From Tyzzerella sp. An114 (GTDB lineage: Bacteria > Bacillota > Clostridia > Lachnospirales > Anaerotignaceae), in the NCBI RefSeq assembly GCF_002161055.1, contig NZ_NFLT01000001.1:186001-250000 (forward strand): DNA of 64,000 nucleotides, given 5' to 3'. The notes beneath the pieces are model-generated. The model saw only the letters and a program-made list of their open reading frames with translations, was not told the DNA's origin and searched no databases. Position 1 is the first letter of the stretch; every line of letters begins with the position of its first letter. Below are positions 55,649-64,000 of the stretch, piece by piece. Both the position numbers and the translations under genes were made by a program.

Positions 55649-56794
55649 TTACAGCTTCATTGAGCCTGAGATAACCATCTTCATAGCTTCTGATGTACCT
55701 TCATAAATTTCTGTAATCTTAGCATCTCTCATTGCTCTTTCAACTGGATATTCTCTTGAGTATCCGTAACCACCCATTAACTGAACGCATCCTCTTGTTA
55801 CTTCGTTTGCAACTTCTGATGCGAATAATTTACACATAGCTGCTAATGGAGCATAGTTTTCATGGTTGTCTTTAGCAACAGCTGCTCTCCAAACCATAAG
55901 TCTAGCTGCGTCAATTTTTGTCTGCATTTCAGCAATCTTGAACTGTGTATTCTGGAATTTAGAAATTGGTTTTCCGAACTGTTTTCTTTCTTTAACGTAT
56001 TTGATTGTTTCGTTAAGAGCACCCTGAGCAATACCTACTGACTGAGCACCGATACCGATACGTCCGCCGTTAAGAGCTGTCATGGCAATCTTAAATCCGT
56101 TTCCTTCTTTAGCAAGAAGTCTGTCAGCTGGAACTTTTACGTTTTCATATGCAACTTCACAGTTAGAAGCAGCTCTGATACCCATACGTTCAATGTTTGT
56201 TCCTACTGAAAGGCCTTCCATTTCTTTATCAAGAATGAATGCTGACATACCTTTCTGTCCTTTTGATTTATCTGTAAGAGCGAATACGATAAATGTATCA
56301 GCAAATCCTGAGTTTGTTGTGAATATCTTTGTACCATTTATTGTGTAATATGTACCGTCTTCTGATAAAACAGCTTCTGTCTGAACACCTGAAGCGTCTG
56401 TACCAGCGTTAGGCTCTGTAAGTCCGAAACATCCGATTTTGCTTCCGTCTACAAGAGGTCTTAAGAATTTCTGTTTCTGCTCCTCTGTACCAAACTCATT
56501 GATACAAGCACAGCAGAGTGAAGTATGAACAGAGATTGTGATACCTGTTGAAGCATCGATTTTTGACATTTCTTCCATAGCTAATGTGTATGTAAGGTTG
56601 TCAGCTCCCTGTCCGCCGTACTCTCTTGAATAAGGTATACCAAAAATACCAGCTTTCTGAAGTTTAGCTACAAGCTCCATTGAGTACTCTTCAGCTTCGT
56701 CCATATCCTTTGCAATTGGTTTGATTTCTGTTTCTGCAAATTTTCTGAATAACTCTTGACAAAGCAACTGTGTTTTTGTTAATTTGAAATCCAT
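55649..56794 (-). CDS. bcd: Acyl-CoA dehydrogenase, probable butyryl-CoA dehydrogenase
   Basis: 381 residues, AGGAGG upstream. FAD enzyme of the short-chain type; LTEPNAGTDASG, the FAD/substrate segment YVKERKQFGKPISKFQNTQF, QLMGGYGYSREYPVERAMRDAK, and the catalytic glutamate in EIYEGTSE. Directly ahead of etfB and etfA, hence the Bcd of the bifurcating complex. thl, crt and hbd are not adjacent. About 260 nt of structured leader precede it. Confidence 0.93.
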   Translation of the reverse strand: MDFKLTKTQLLCQELFRKFAETEIKPIAKDMDEAEEYSMELVAKLQKAGIFGIPYSREYGGQGADNLTYTLAMEEMSKIDASTGITISVHTSLCCACINEFGTEEQKQKFLRPLVDGSKIGCFGLTEPNAGTDASGVQTEAVLSEDGTYYTINGTKIFTTNSGFADTFIVFALTDKSKGQKGMSAFILDKEMEGLSVGTNIERMGIRAASNCEVAYENVKVPADRLLAKEGNGFKIAMTALNGGRIGIGAQSVGIAQGALNETIKYVKERKQFGKPISKFQNTQFKIAEMQTKIDAARLMVWRAAVAKDNHENYAPLAAMCKLFASEVANEVTRGCVQLMGGYGYSREYPVERAMRDAKITEIYEGTSEAMKMVISGSMKL

Positions 56795-56819
56795 TTTTTA
56801 TTCCTCCTATTATAATAAT

Positions 56820-56858
56820 AAAAAATTAAAATAACCGGTGGGTGTGTGACCGATTATT
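56820..56858 (-). terminator. Terminator-like hairpin directly upstream of bcd
   Basis: On the minus strand AATAATCGGT (56858-56849) pairs with ACCGGTTATT (56839-56830) over 10 bp with a 9-nt loop, then TTAATTTTTTATTATT. It ends about 15 nt before the bcd SD. The same 5' arm can pair instead with an upstream copy of ACCGGTT (56917-56911), so it looks like one side of a switch. Confidence 0.6.
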
Positions 56859-57060
56859 AAATTACAAATGCATAACCATTCCGCCGCCTAAATCACAACG
56901 GTGAATAAAAAACCGGTGCATCTGCGTGGATTAATACACAAAAGGAAGATACGCAGTAAAGGCCGTGAACATATACACAAACTTTAAAAAATTAATAATT
57001 AGTATGCAAAGTATATGCCCCAAAAAACGACACACTAAGCGTGCATCTATTCTTTATATG
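56859..57060 (-). promoter_or_regulatory. Structured 5' leader of bcd-etfBA
   Basis: Pairings on the minus strand: CATATAC with GTATATG (about 57018 and 56977), CTGCGT (56956-56951) with ACGCAG (56927-56922), AGATGCA with TGCATTT around 56924-56866, and CCG/CGG inside. A 13-codon reading frame (56972-56931) is present but without a good SD. I match it to no known riboswitch. The 506-nt gap before bcd holds only this leader, its promoter and the repeat at 57129-57208. Confidence 0.45.
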
Positions 57061-57069
57061 TATAATAAC

Positions 57070-57098
57070 ACTTTACACCCTTGTCTATAATATGTCAA
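57070..57098 (-). promoter_or_regulatory. Probable promoter of bcd-etfBA
   Basis: Perfect -35 TTGACA (57098-57093), 17-nt spacer, weaker -10 TAAAGT (57075-57070). Confidence 0.5.
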
Positions 57099-57128
57099 TA
57101 TGTTTTATAAAAATTCTATACAAAATAT

Positions 57129-57208
57129 AAAGGGTTACAGTGATTTTATGGCAATATATACATTATTTATGTAAAGTTTCATGCAAATAATGATATATAG
57201 AACCCTTT
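57129..57208. repeat. Imperfect inverted repeat with AAAGGGTT ends
   Basis: AAAGGGTT (57129-57136) is matched by AACCCTTT (57201-57208); inside, ATATATACATTATTTATG and CATGCAAATAATGATATAT form long arms around an 8-nt loop with two small bulges. Very AT-rich. It lies between the second acyl-CoA dehydrogenase gene and the bcd promoter and may act as terminator for the former; no transposase or duplicated target is seen. Confidence 0.5.
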
Positions 57209-57300
57209 AACAACATATATAGTATAATTATATGACATTTTGAAATATTTCCCAATTTATTTAATTGTGAAATCAATATCACAGAAAACAGTTTTTTACA

Positions 57301-58446
57301 TTATTTGCCAAGTTTTAACCAGTTTGATATTACTATCTTCTGAACTTCTGATGTACCTTCATAAATCTCAGTAATCTTTGCGTCTCTCATCATTCTTTCC
57401 ATTGGATAATCTCTTGTATATCCATATCCTCCGAAAAGCTGTAAACATCTTCTTGTAACGTCACTGGCAAGCTCTGCACAGAGAAGTTTTGCCATAGCTG
57501 ATAAATGACCATAAGGTCTATGAGCGTCCTTTTCACTGGCTGCTTTTCTTAAAAGAAGCTGGCAAGACTCTATTTTTGCTGCCATTTCGGCAAGCTCAAA
57601 CTGTGTATTTTGGAACTGAGCAATAGTTTTTCCAAACTGTTTTCTCTCTTTTGTATAAGCAATACACTCATTTAATGCTCCCTCGGCAATTCCCAAAGCC
57701 TGAGAAGCAATACCTATACGTCCTCCATCAAGAGTCTGCATAGCAATTTTAAATCCTTGACCTTCTTTTCCAAGAAGATTTTCTTTAGGTATACGACAAT
57801 TTTCAAATATAAGGTCACAAGTTGCAGAACCTTTTATACCCATTTTTCTTTCTTTTTTACCGAATTTAAAACCAGGTGTTCCTTTTTCAACTATAAATGC
57901 TGAAATTCCTCTATTGCCTTTTGATTTGTCAGTCATGGCAATAACAACATATGTATCAGCATATCCTCCATTTGTTATAAACACTTTTGTTCCGTTTAAA
58001 ACGTATTCATCACCGTCAAGTACAGCTGTTGTCTGCTGCATTGATGAGTCAGTTCCTGCTCCCGGCTCTGTAAGTCCAAAAGCTCCTAATTTTTCACCTT
58101 TTGCAAGGGGAACAAGATATTTTTGTTTCTGTTCCTCTGTTCCAAACTGGAAAATAGGCTGACAACAAAGGGATGTATGAGCTGAAATTATAACGGCTGT
58201 TGTTGCACAAACTTTAGCCATCTCCTCAACACACATTGAGTATGATAAATTATCAGCACCCTGTCCACCATATTCCTTTGGAAAAGGTATACCCATAAAT
58301 CCACATTCTGCAAATTTTTTTAAGTTTTCTTCTGGAAATCTTTCTTCTTCGTCAATTATTTCTGCAAGAGGTTTGACTTCTGTCTCAGCAAACTTTTTAA
58401 AAAGTTCCTGCATCAAATTCTGTTCTTTTGTCAAAGTAAAATCCAT
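57301..58446 (-). CDS. Second acyl-CoA dehydrogenase
   Basis: 381 residues, the same length as the bcd product and clearly paralogous. LTEPGAGTDSSMQQT, YTKERKQFGKTIAQFQNTQF, QLFGGYGYTRDYPMERMMRDAK and the catalytic Glu in EIYEGTSE are all present. It has its own promoter and is not followed by etf genes, so it would have to share EtfBA. Substrate may be butyryl-CoA or another short acyl-CoA. Confidence 0.93.
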   Translation of the reverse strand: MDFTLTKEQNLMQELFKKFAETEVKPLAEIIDEEERFPEENLKKFAECGFMGIPFPKEYGGQGADNLSYSMCVEEMAKVCATTAVIISAHTSLCCQPIFQFGTEEQKQKYLVPLAKGEKLGAFGLTEPGAGTDSSMQQTTAVLDGDEYVLNGTKVFITNGGYADTYVVIAMTDKSKGNRGISAFIVEKGTPGFKFGKKERKMGIKGSATCDLIFENCRIPKENLLGKEGQGFKIAMQTLDGGRIGIASQALGIAEGALNECIAYTKERKQFGKTIAQFQNTQFELAEMAAKIESCQLLLRKAASEKDAHRPYGHLSAMAKLLCAELASDVTRRCLQLFGGYGYTRDYPMERMMRDAKITEIYEGTSEVQKIVISNWLKLGK

Positions 58447-58511
58447 TGTATATTTCCTCCTCTTAAAGTGTCCACTAAAAGAAAATATCTAACGATATAT
58501 CTAGTGTTTAT

Positions 58512-58539
58512 GTTATAATAACCCCTACCAAATTGTCAA
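58512..58539 (-). promoter_or_regulatory. Promoter of the second acyl-CoA dehydrogenase gene
   Basis: TTGACA (58539-58534), 16-nt spacer, TATAAC (58517-58512). A 5-4-5 palindrome ATATC-TAAC-GATAT lies just downstream near 58485-58498 and could be an operator. Confidence 0.65.
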
Positions 58540-58627
58540 GTTTTTATTATAAATTACCTAAAAAAATACAAAAATAGAACAATTTTATTGAATTTTTCAC
58601 TTTTTTGAATTATTTTTTCAATATTTT

Positions 58628-59197
58628 TTATAGATTATTATTAATTTCTTTTGATTTTTTAAGATTTGCAGTATATATAGGTTTATATATAAGTTTAGGT
58701 CCTTTTCTTACACTTTCCATAAGAGTTATTTTATCAACTGTAAATTCTCTGTGCTCAACAGGGAATTTTGCCCTTATATTTTTAACATTGTTATAAAATT
58801 CAACTTCCCTTCCAAGGGTAACATGAGGTTTAAGACCTTGTCTGCCTGCTGAAAATCCCTCTCTTGATAATGTTTTTGAAAGTGTATTGTAAAGTCTAAA
58901 GAGTGGTTTGCTCTCCTCTGTTCCAACCCAAAGTATACTGCTGTTTCCTCTGTTAAATGTTCCTAAATCGCTAAGTCTCAATTTAAACTCTCTATTCTGT
59001 ATAGCAGCACTATAAAGAGCATCGCAGAGACCTTCTATACTTTCTTTTCCAACTTCACCTATAAAATGAAGTGTAATGTGAAAATTATCACGAGGAACAA
59101 AATTGCCTTTTTTTGTTGCTGTTTTAACAATGTTCTGAACATCATAAATATAATCTTTTATTTCATCAGAAAAATCTATTGCCATAAATACTCTCAT
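58628..59197 (-). CDS. thpR: RNA 2',3'-cyclic phosphodiesterase
   Basis: 189 residues; AGAGGAGAG upstream. 2H phosphoesterase with both His-x-Thr-x motifs: FHITLHFIG (about residue 42) and PHVTLGR (about 127). Opens 2',3'-cyclic phosphates on RNA ends; also called LigT-like. Begins MRVFMAIDFSDEIKDY. Follows transketolase but a strong terminator lies between. Confidence 0.93.
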   Translation of the reverse strand: MRVFMAIDFSDEIKDYIYDVQNIVKTATKKGNFVPRDNFHITLHFIGEVGKESIEGLCDALYSAAIQNREFKLRLSDLGTFNRGNSSILWVGTEESKPLFRLYNTLSKTLSREGFSAGRQGLKPHVTLGREVEFYNNVKNIRAKFPVEHREFTVDKITLMESVRKGPKLIYKPIYTANLKKSKEINNNL

Positions 59198-59219
59198 AAA
59201 AAATATCTCTCCTCTTTTT

Positions 59220-59256
59220 TAAAAAAAAGGGTTAGGCTTAAGCCCAACCCTTTTTA
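59220..59256 (-). terminator. Terminator of tkt
   Basis: AAAGGGTT-A-GGCTT (from 59226) pairs with AAGCC-C-AACCCTTT (to 59255, one internal mismatch); TTTTTTTT follows on the minus strand. Confidence 0.92.
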
Positions 59257-59268
59257 AAATATACCATA

Positions 59269-61254
59269 TTATTTTTTAACTACTTTCATAGCTTTTTCAA
59301 CAACATTATCTACTGTAAATCCAAAATGTTCAAAAAGCTGTCCTGCTGGAGCAGAAGCACCAAAACTTGTAAGAGAAATTATTTCTCCATCAAATCCTGT
59401 GTATTTATGCCAACCGAAATCAATTCCTGCTTCAACAGCAACTCTTGATGTTACATTTTTAGGAAGAATGCTTTCTTTGTACTCATCGCTCTGTTCTTCA
59501 AAAAGTTCCCATGAAGGCATACTTACAACTCTTGCACCAATGCCTTTTTCTTTGAGAACATCATAAGCCTTGTATATAAGTTCAACTTCTGAACCAGAAG
59601 CCATAAGTATAACGTCAACTTTTTCACTATCTTTAAGAATATAAGCACCTTTTAATGCCTCTTTACCTGTCTCAGGAAGTACAGGAAGGTTCTGTCTTGT
59701 TAAAACAAGACCTGTTGGGCTTGTATTTCTTGTTAAAGCAGCATACCAAGCAGCAGCAGTTTCTTTTGTATCACAAGGTCTAAATACTGTATAGTTAGGA
59801 ATACTTCTTAAAGCTATAAGCTGTTCAATAGGCTGATGTGTTGGGCCGTCTTCACCTACACCAATAGAGTCATGTGTAAGTATGCTTACAACTGGAAGTC
59901 CCATAAGAGCACTCATTCTAAGACCTGATTTCATGTAATCACTGAATACAAAGAATGTAGCTATATATGGTCTTATACCACCATGAACAGCCATACCGTT
60001 TGCTATTGCAGACATAGCAAATTCACGGATACCATAGTGTATATTTGAGCCTTCTGGATTTGATTTTGAGAAATACTCTCTATCCTTCATAACAGATTTA
60101 TTTGAAGGAGCAAGGTCTGCTGAACCACCGAAAAGATTTGGAACAATCTTCGAAACTTTCTGAAGTACTATTTCAGAAGAAGCTCTTGTTGCAGTAGCTT
60201 TGTCATCATATGTCCAGAAATCTTCAGAATCAAGAAGTTCTTTGTCAACTTCACCACTGAACCATGTATCCCACTCTTTAGCAAGTTCTGGATATGCTTT
60301 TTTGTATTCTTCAAAAAGTTTGTTCCAGCTTTCTTCTTTTTCTTCTCCAGCTTTTATTATAGAAGCCATACTTTCTTTAACTTCTTCAGGAACAAAGAAT
60401 TCTTCTTCATATTCCCAACCAATATTTTTCTTAAGAAGAGCAAGTTCTTCAACACCAAGAGGTTCACCATGAGCTGATGCTTTTCCCTCTTTATTTGGAG
60501 AACCAGCACCGATTTTTGTTTCTATTTTAATTAAAGAAGGTTTTGTTATCTCAGCTTTTGCAACCTCAATAGCTTTTTTGATAGCTTCAACATCTGTACC
60601 ATCAGCAACACAGATTACCTGCCAATCCATAGCCTCAAAACGTTTGCATACGTCATCTGTAAATGCTGTGTCTGTATCTCCTTCAATTGTTATATGATTT
60701 GAGTCATAAAGAACAATAAGTTTTGAAAGACCAAGAGTTCCTGCAAGAGAAGTGGCTTCATAAGCAACACCCTCCTGAAGACAACCGTCACCACAAAGAG
60801 CATATGTGTAATGGTCAACAACATTAAATCCTTCTTTATTAAATTTTGCTGCAAGGTGTTTTTCAGCCATAGCCATACCAACAGCGTTAGCTATACCCTG
60901 TCCAAGAGGGCCTGTTGTTGTTTCAACACCTTTTGTATGTTTATATTCAGGATGCCCTGGTGTAAGACTTCCAAACTGACGGAAGTTTTTCATATCTTCA
61001 ATAGTTAAGCCATATCCAAAAACATGGAGAAGTGAATATAAAAGAGCTGAACCATGACCAGCTGAGAGAACGAAACGGTCTCTGTCAACCCAGTCAGTAT
61101 TTTTTGGATTGTGTTTAAGCTCTTTTGCCCAAAGTGTATAAGCCATAGGTGCTGCACCAAGAGCAATTCCAGGGTGTCCGCTTTTTGCTTTCTGAACAGC
61201 TTCTGCTGAAAGAACTTTGATAGTATTGATTGTTAATAAATCAATATTTTTCAT
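59269..61254 (-). CDS. tkt: Transketolase
   Basis: 661 residues, AGGAGG upstream. TPP enzyme of the non-oxidative pentose phosphate pathway, moving two-carbon ketol units. [14 protein letters not shown], the TPP motif [32 protein letters not shown] and [12 protein letters not shown] are the expected blocks; the C-terminal domain is complete. Follows the transaldolase gene by 78 nt on the same strand, a natural functional pair. Confidence 0.98.
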   Translation of the reverse strand: MKNIDLLTINTIKVLSAEAVQKAKSGHPGIALGAAPMAYTLWAKELKHNPKNTDWVDRDRFVLSAGHGSALLYSLLHVFGYGLTIEDMKNFRQFGSLTPGHPEYKHTKGVETTTGPLGQGIANAVGMAMAEKHLAAKFNKEGFNVVDHYTYALCGDGCLQEGVAYEATSLAGTLGLSKLIVLYDSNHITIEGDTDTAFTDDVCKRFEAMDWQVICVADGTDVEAIKKAIEVAKAEITKPSLIKIETKIGAGSPNKEGKASAHGEPLGVEELALLKKNIGWEYEEEFFVPEEVKESMASIIKAGEEKEESWNKLFEEYKKAYPELAKEWDTWFSGEVDKELLDSEDFWTYDDKATATRASSEIVLQKVSKIVPNLFGGSADLAPSNKSVMKDREYFSKSNPEGSNIHYGIREFAMSAIANGMAVHGGIRPYIATFFVFSDYMKSGLRMSALMGLPVVSILTHDSIGVGEDGPTHQPIEQLIALRSIPNYTVFRPCDTKETAAAWYAALTRNTSPTGLVLTRQNLPVLPETGKEALKGAYILKDSEKVDVILMASGSEVELIYKAYDVLKEKGIGARVVSMPSWELFEEQSDEYKESILPKNVTSRVAVEAGIDFGWHKYTGFDGEIISLTSFGASAPAGQLFEHFGFTVDNVVEKAMKVVKK

Positions 61255-61332
61255 AAATAGTTTTCCTCCTAAAATAAAACATAAAAATTTTATAAAAAAT
61301 ATTTCAAAGATTAATTAATTAATTGAAATACA

Positions 61333-61980
61333 TTATTTTTTTGGTACACTCTCCCAATCTTTAAGGAACTTTTCAATTCCTATATCTGTAAGTGGGTGAT
61401 TTATCATTTGTTTTATAACATTAAATGGAACTGTTGCAATATGGCAACCCATTCTTGCTGCATTTATAACATGGAGTGGATTTCTTATGCTGGCTGCAAT
61501 AATCTCAGTATCTATTCCATGAACGTCAAATATATCAACTATCTCCTCAATTATAGTCATGCCGTCAAAGCCTATATCATCAACTCTGCCTAAAAAAGGA
61601 CTTACATAAGTTGCACCGGCTCTGGCTGCAAGGAGAGCTTGTCCTGCTGAGAATATAAGAGTAACATTTGTTTTAATACCCTCTTTACTGAGTATTTTTA
61701 CAGCTTTAAGACCTTCATAAGTCATAGGGATTTTTATAACAATATTTTTATGAATTTTTACAAGTTCCCTAGCTTCATTAACCATTCCTTCATGGTCAAG
61801 TGAAATAACTTCGGCACTTACAGGTCCGTCCACAATTTGTGTTATCTCTGTTACAACTTCCTTAAAATCTCTACCCTCTTTGGCTATAAGGGAAGGATTT
61901 GTGGTAACACCGCATATAACACCAAGGTCGTTGGCTTCTCTTATATGCTCTACATTTGCTGTGTCAATAAATAACTTCAT
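61333..61980 (-). CDS. fsa: Transaldolase, fructose-6-phosphate aldolase-like
   Basis: 215 residues from ATG 61980 (AAAGGAG upstream). Short TalC/FSA-type class I aldolase; Schiff-base lysine Lys83 in [11 protein letters not shown], with [41 protein letters not shown] split by helices, and [11 protein letters not shown]. In Gram-positives this clade usually acts as transaldolase rather than as F6P aldolase, which the neighbouring transketolase supports. Confidence 0.93.
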   Translation of the reverse strand: MKLFIDTANVEHIREANDLGVICGVTTNPSLIAKEGRDFKEVVTEITQIVDGPVSAEVISLDHEGMVNEARELVKIHKNIVIKIPMTYEGLKAVKILSKEGIKTNVTLIFSAGQALLAARAGATYVSPFLGRVDDIGFDGMTIIEEIVDIFDVHGIDTEIIAASIRNPLHVINAARMGCHIATVPFNVIKQMINHPLTDIGIEKFLKDWESVPKK

Positions 61981-62010
61981 AATTATCCAGACTCCTTTCA
62001 ATGCAAAAAT

Positions 62011-62043
62011 ATTATACCATTTAATGATGTACCTTGTATACAA
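62011..62043 (-). promoter_or_regulatory. Transaldolase promoter with overlapping palindrome
   Basis: Extended -10 TGGTATAAT (TATAAT at 62016-62011). The perfect palindrome TTGTATACAA (62034-62043) covers the -35 position, a placement typical of repressor operators. Confidence 0.5.
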
Positions 62044-62133
62044 TAATATTAAAGCATATATTGTATAAAATCAATAAAATTACTAGACAAAAATAACAAT
62101 ATAAATTTCATAAAATAGTCTTTAAAAGTGTTA

Positions 62134-62167
62134 AAAAAATAAAAATGTCCAAAAAATGGACATTTTT
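62134..62167 (-). terminator. Terminator of the unknown membrane protein gene
   Basis: AAAAATGTCCA (62141-62151) pairs with TGGACATTTTT (62157-62167); a T-run follows on the minus strand. Confidence 0.88.
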
Positions 62168-62186
62168 ATCAAATTATATACAAATC

Positions 62187-63104
62187 TCAATAAATTATAT
62201 TTTGGCTGTAATCATAGTTTAGACTCTCAAAATTTCCATTTATAAATCCCATTTTTTCAACTATTTTTTCATAAATAAAACCGTTTTTATCCTCCACTAT
62301 AATTTTAGCTGTGAATGTGTCATTTTCATCAATATTTATTTTCTCATCTATATTCCCTCTATATTCTAAATCATAAAAATTATCATTACTTTTAACTAAT
62401 GGTATAGTTTTATACTCTTTATCAGAAACATATAAAACACAATCACATTTCTCAACAGAACTATTATCACTAGGATTTATGATATTAACATACATTTCAC
62501 CTTGAAGTGATAAATTTTTACTTTTATATTCAAAACCTATACTTCCATCAAAATGACTATTTTCTATATTTAAAGCAAATTTATCTTTAGGTGATACAGT
62601 TTCAACATACTCCTGACGTACATTATCACCATTTTCAACACTACCCCAAATATTAACATCAACACTAAAATCTAAATTTTCACATAATGCAATAAATTTT
62701 CCCTGATTATTTACCGCTTCAAACTTGTTTCTGCTTCCATCTTCCATACTTTCAACTATAACATAAATTTTATCATTTTGAGTATACTCTCTAGGTGTCA
62801 ATCTAACCTCAGCAGCATATGTTTTATTTTCAGGATTAAAACTTTTAATATCTATATAACTTTCGCTGAAAACTTCAACTTGTTTTTTAAGCTCGTTATG
62901 AACATCATATTTTATGTTTGATATTTCATCTCTTATTCCATAAAATGAGTTAAGTGTATTATTCATATTATTTAATCTTTCTTTAAGTCCCATATTTTGA
63001 ATAAATATAGCACACAAAAACAATATAACAAAAACTCCAAAAACATTCCTCTTATTAAAAAAACTTTTTTTATTATTATCCTTATTATCAAAATTATTAT
63101 CCAT
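62187..63104 (-). CDS. Unknown single-pass membrane protein
   Basis: 305 residues from ATG 63104 (AGGAGGTG upstream). Asn/Lys-rich cytoplasmic start, one membrane helix (about 20-40, VFGVFVILFLCAIFIQNMG), a short coiled-coil-like stretch (about 42-75, LKERLNNMNNTLNSF), then a beta-rich extracytoplasmic domain. It contains two similar segments (KTYAAEVRLTPREY... and NLSLQGEMYVNIINPSD...), each followed by a 'xKFxA' type strand, hinting at an internal repeat of an Ig-like fold. No family recognised. Monocistronic. Confidence 0.72.
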   Translation of the reverse strand: MDNNFDNKDNNKKSFFNKRNVFGVFVILFLCAIFIQNMGLKERLNNMNNTLNSFYGIRDEISNIKYDVHNELKKQVEVFSESYIDIKSFNPENKTYAAEVRLTPREYTQNDKIYVIVESMEDGSRNKFEAVNNQGKFIALCENLDFSVDVNIWGSVENGDNVRQEYVETVSPKDKFALNIENSHFDGSIGFEYKSKNLSLQGEMYVNIINPSDNSSVEKCDCVLYVSDKEYKTIPLVKSNDNFYDLEYRGNIDEKINIDENDTFTAKIIVEDKNGFIYEKIVEKMGFINGNFESLNYDYSQNIIY

Positions 63105-63133
63105 AATATACACCTCCTATAACTATTAGACGC

Positions 63134-63169
63134 AAAAGAAGGGATTTTTATTTCAAAATCCCTTCTTTT
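63134..63169 (-). terminator. Terminator of thrC
   Basis: AAAAGAAGGGATTTT (63134-63148) pairs perfectly with AAAATCCCTTCTTTT (63155-63169). The U-run on the minus strand is short (TTTTG) but the stem is long. Confidence 0.75.
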
Positions 63170-63181
63170 TAAATATAAAAA

Positions 63182-64000
63182 TTAATTAAGTTTTTCTCTT
63201 ACAAAATTCTTTATACCGTCTTTTTCACATACATTATTATGGAGCACAGGTCTTGACTCAATTCCCTTTATAGGCTCTGGAATTGAAACTTTTGAAATAT
63301 TTTCAAGCTCTGTCATAAGTTCAAGAGCATCTCCACTTTCATATTTGCTGTCTATTGCACAGAGAACATCTTTTGTAAATTTATAAGGGCTTGCAGTTGA
63401 AACAATAACAGTCTTTGTTTCATCCTTTGTTTCAACTTTATATTTTTCATAAGCAGCATAAGCAACAGCTGTATGAGTATCAAGAACATAGCCTGTTTTT
63501 TCATACATATCTTTTATAGCTTTGAAAGTTTCGTCCTTTGTTGCAAACTCTCCAACAATCTCATCATTTTTAATGTCTACGCTATATTTACCCTCTTTTG
63601 CAAGAGATGCCATAAGTTCTTTTGTTTTTTCAGGTGATGTAAGTTTACAAAGAAGTCTCTCAAGGTTACTTGATATAAGTATATCCATTGAAGGAGAAAC
63701 AGTAACCATAAACTCTCTATTTTTGTCATAAGTTCCTGTTTTAAAGAAATCATAAAGAACTTTATTGTCATTTGATGCACATATAAATTTATTTACAGGA
63801 AGTCCCATACATTTAGCATAATATCCTGCAAGAATATTTCCAAAGTTACCTGTTGGAACAGTAAAGTTTATTTTTTCTCCAAGTTTTATTTCCCCACTTC
63901 TTACCATTTGCATATAAGCATAAAAATAATATACAACCTGTGGCACAAGACGACCTATATTTATTGAGTTAGCTGATGAGAACATAAAACCTTTATCATC
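63182..64000 (-). CDS. thrC: Threonine synthase (partial, N-terminal part outside window)
   Basis: The frame is open to base 64000; 272 C-terminal residues are present. It makes threonine from O-phosphohomoserine with PLP. FMFSSANSINIGRLVPQVVYYF and FTVPTGNFGNILAGYYAKCMGLP are the conserved phosphate/PLP-binding region of the long, E. coli-like class; the PLP lysine lies in the missing part. The C-terminus (DTHTAVAYAAYEKY, VIVSTASPYKFTKDV) is complete. Confidence 0.97.
   Translation of the reverse strand, partial: DDKGFMFSSANSINIGRLVPQVVYYFYAYMQMVRSGEIKLGEKINFTVPTGNFGNILAGYYAKCMGLPVNKFICASNDNKVLYDFFKTGTYDKNREFMVTVSPSMDILISSNLERLLCKLTSPEKTKELMASLAKEGKYSVDIKNDEIVGEFATKDETFKAIKDMYEKTGYVLDTHTAVAYAAYEKYKVETKDETKTVIVSTASPYKFTKDVLCAIDSKYESGDALELMTELENISKVSIPEPIKGIESRPVLHNNVCEKDGIKNFVREKLN

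Noticed and set aside
56931-56972. 13-codon leader peptide in the bcd leader
   Set aside because: No Shine-Dalgarno at proper distance and no run of regulatory codons; kept only as a remark in the leader entry.
57266-57283. CRP/FNR-like site TGTGA-N8-TCACA
   Set aside because: The spacing is 8, not 6, and the site lies behind a gene rather than at a promoter; it could equally be a small hairpin.
1-64000. tRNA or rRNA genes, CRISPR arrays and insertion sequences
   Set aside because: No cloverleaf T-arm sequences, no regularly spaced repeats and no transposase frames were found in the intergenic regions.

Overview
The window looks like an AT-rich chromosome segment from a spore-forming, fermentative anaerobe of the Clostridia (Lachnospiraceae-like). 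The main pointers are an alpha/beta small acid-soluble spore protein, a full-length pyruvate:ferredoxin oxidoreductase, a butyryl-CoA dehydrogenase/ETF operon, strong AGGAGG ribosome binding sites, frequent GTG/TTG starts and compact operons ending in U-rich hairpins. I see no prophage, insertion sequence, CRISPR array, tRNA or rRNA; this is mostly core genome. Both ends cut genes: dapF on the left and thrC on the right.

Layout. 1-6.9 kb: dapF (partial), an XRE-cupin regulator, central glycolysis (pgi, then pfkA-pyk), a flavin reductase-like protein, and a small gene I read as TRAP (mtrB) directly behind dnaE. 6.9-14.4 kb: dnaE and nifJ/PFOR. 14.5-18.3 kb: a stalk-domain membrane protein, a CMK-like kinase, a PsiE-like membrane protein and ilvE. 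18.3-25.3 kb: hisS, hemZ, dtd, relA/spoT and a NagZ-like lipoprotein. 25.3-32.3 kb: TtcA-like protein, tyrosine recombinase, NUDIX CoA hydrolase, rbgA, lepB, rplS, apt, recJ. 32.4-34.1 kb: a secreted GHL10 hydrolase. 34.1-40.4 kb: a six-gene polyamine operon (speD-speA-speE-speB-CASDH-nspC). It is preceded by a promoter, a roughly 205-nt structured RNA resembling the raiA RNA class, and an intrinsic terminator that abuts speD. 40.9-45.2 kb: PHP phosphoesterase and addB. 45.3-53.6 kb: an FMN_bind-like protein, ruvAB, the spore protein, proA/proB with four genes between them, and a Gfo/Idh oxidoreductase. 53.7-58.4 kb: bcd-etfB-etfA with a structured leader, and a second acyl-CoA dehydrogenase. 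58.6-64 kb: thpR, transketolase, transaldolase, an unknown membrane protein and thrC.

How it works together. Glycolysis (Pgi, PfkA, Pyk) feeds pyruvate to PFOR, giving acetyl-CoA and reduced ferredoxin. The Bcd/Etf pair is the usual electron-bifurcating butyrate step. Transketolase and transaldolase cover the non-oxidative pentose phosphate pathway. The polyamine operon holds enzymes for arginine to agmatine to putrescine and two different ways of adding an aminopropyl group (decarboxylated SAM, or aspartate semialdehyde).

The most interesting signals are the structured RNA and terminator in front of the polyamine operon, a second leader with mutually exclusive hairpins in front of bcd-etfBA, the TRAP homologue, and a DapF that lacks the first catalytic cysteine.
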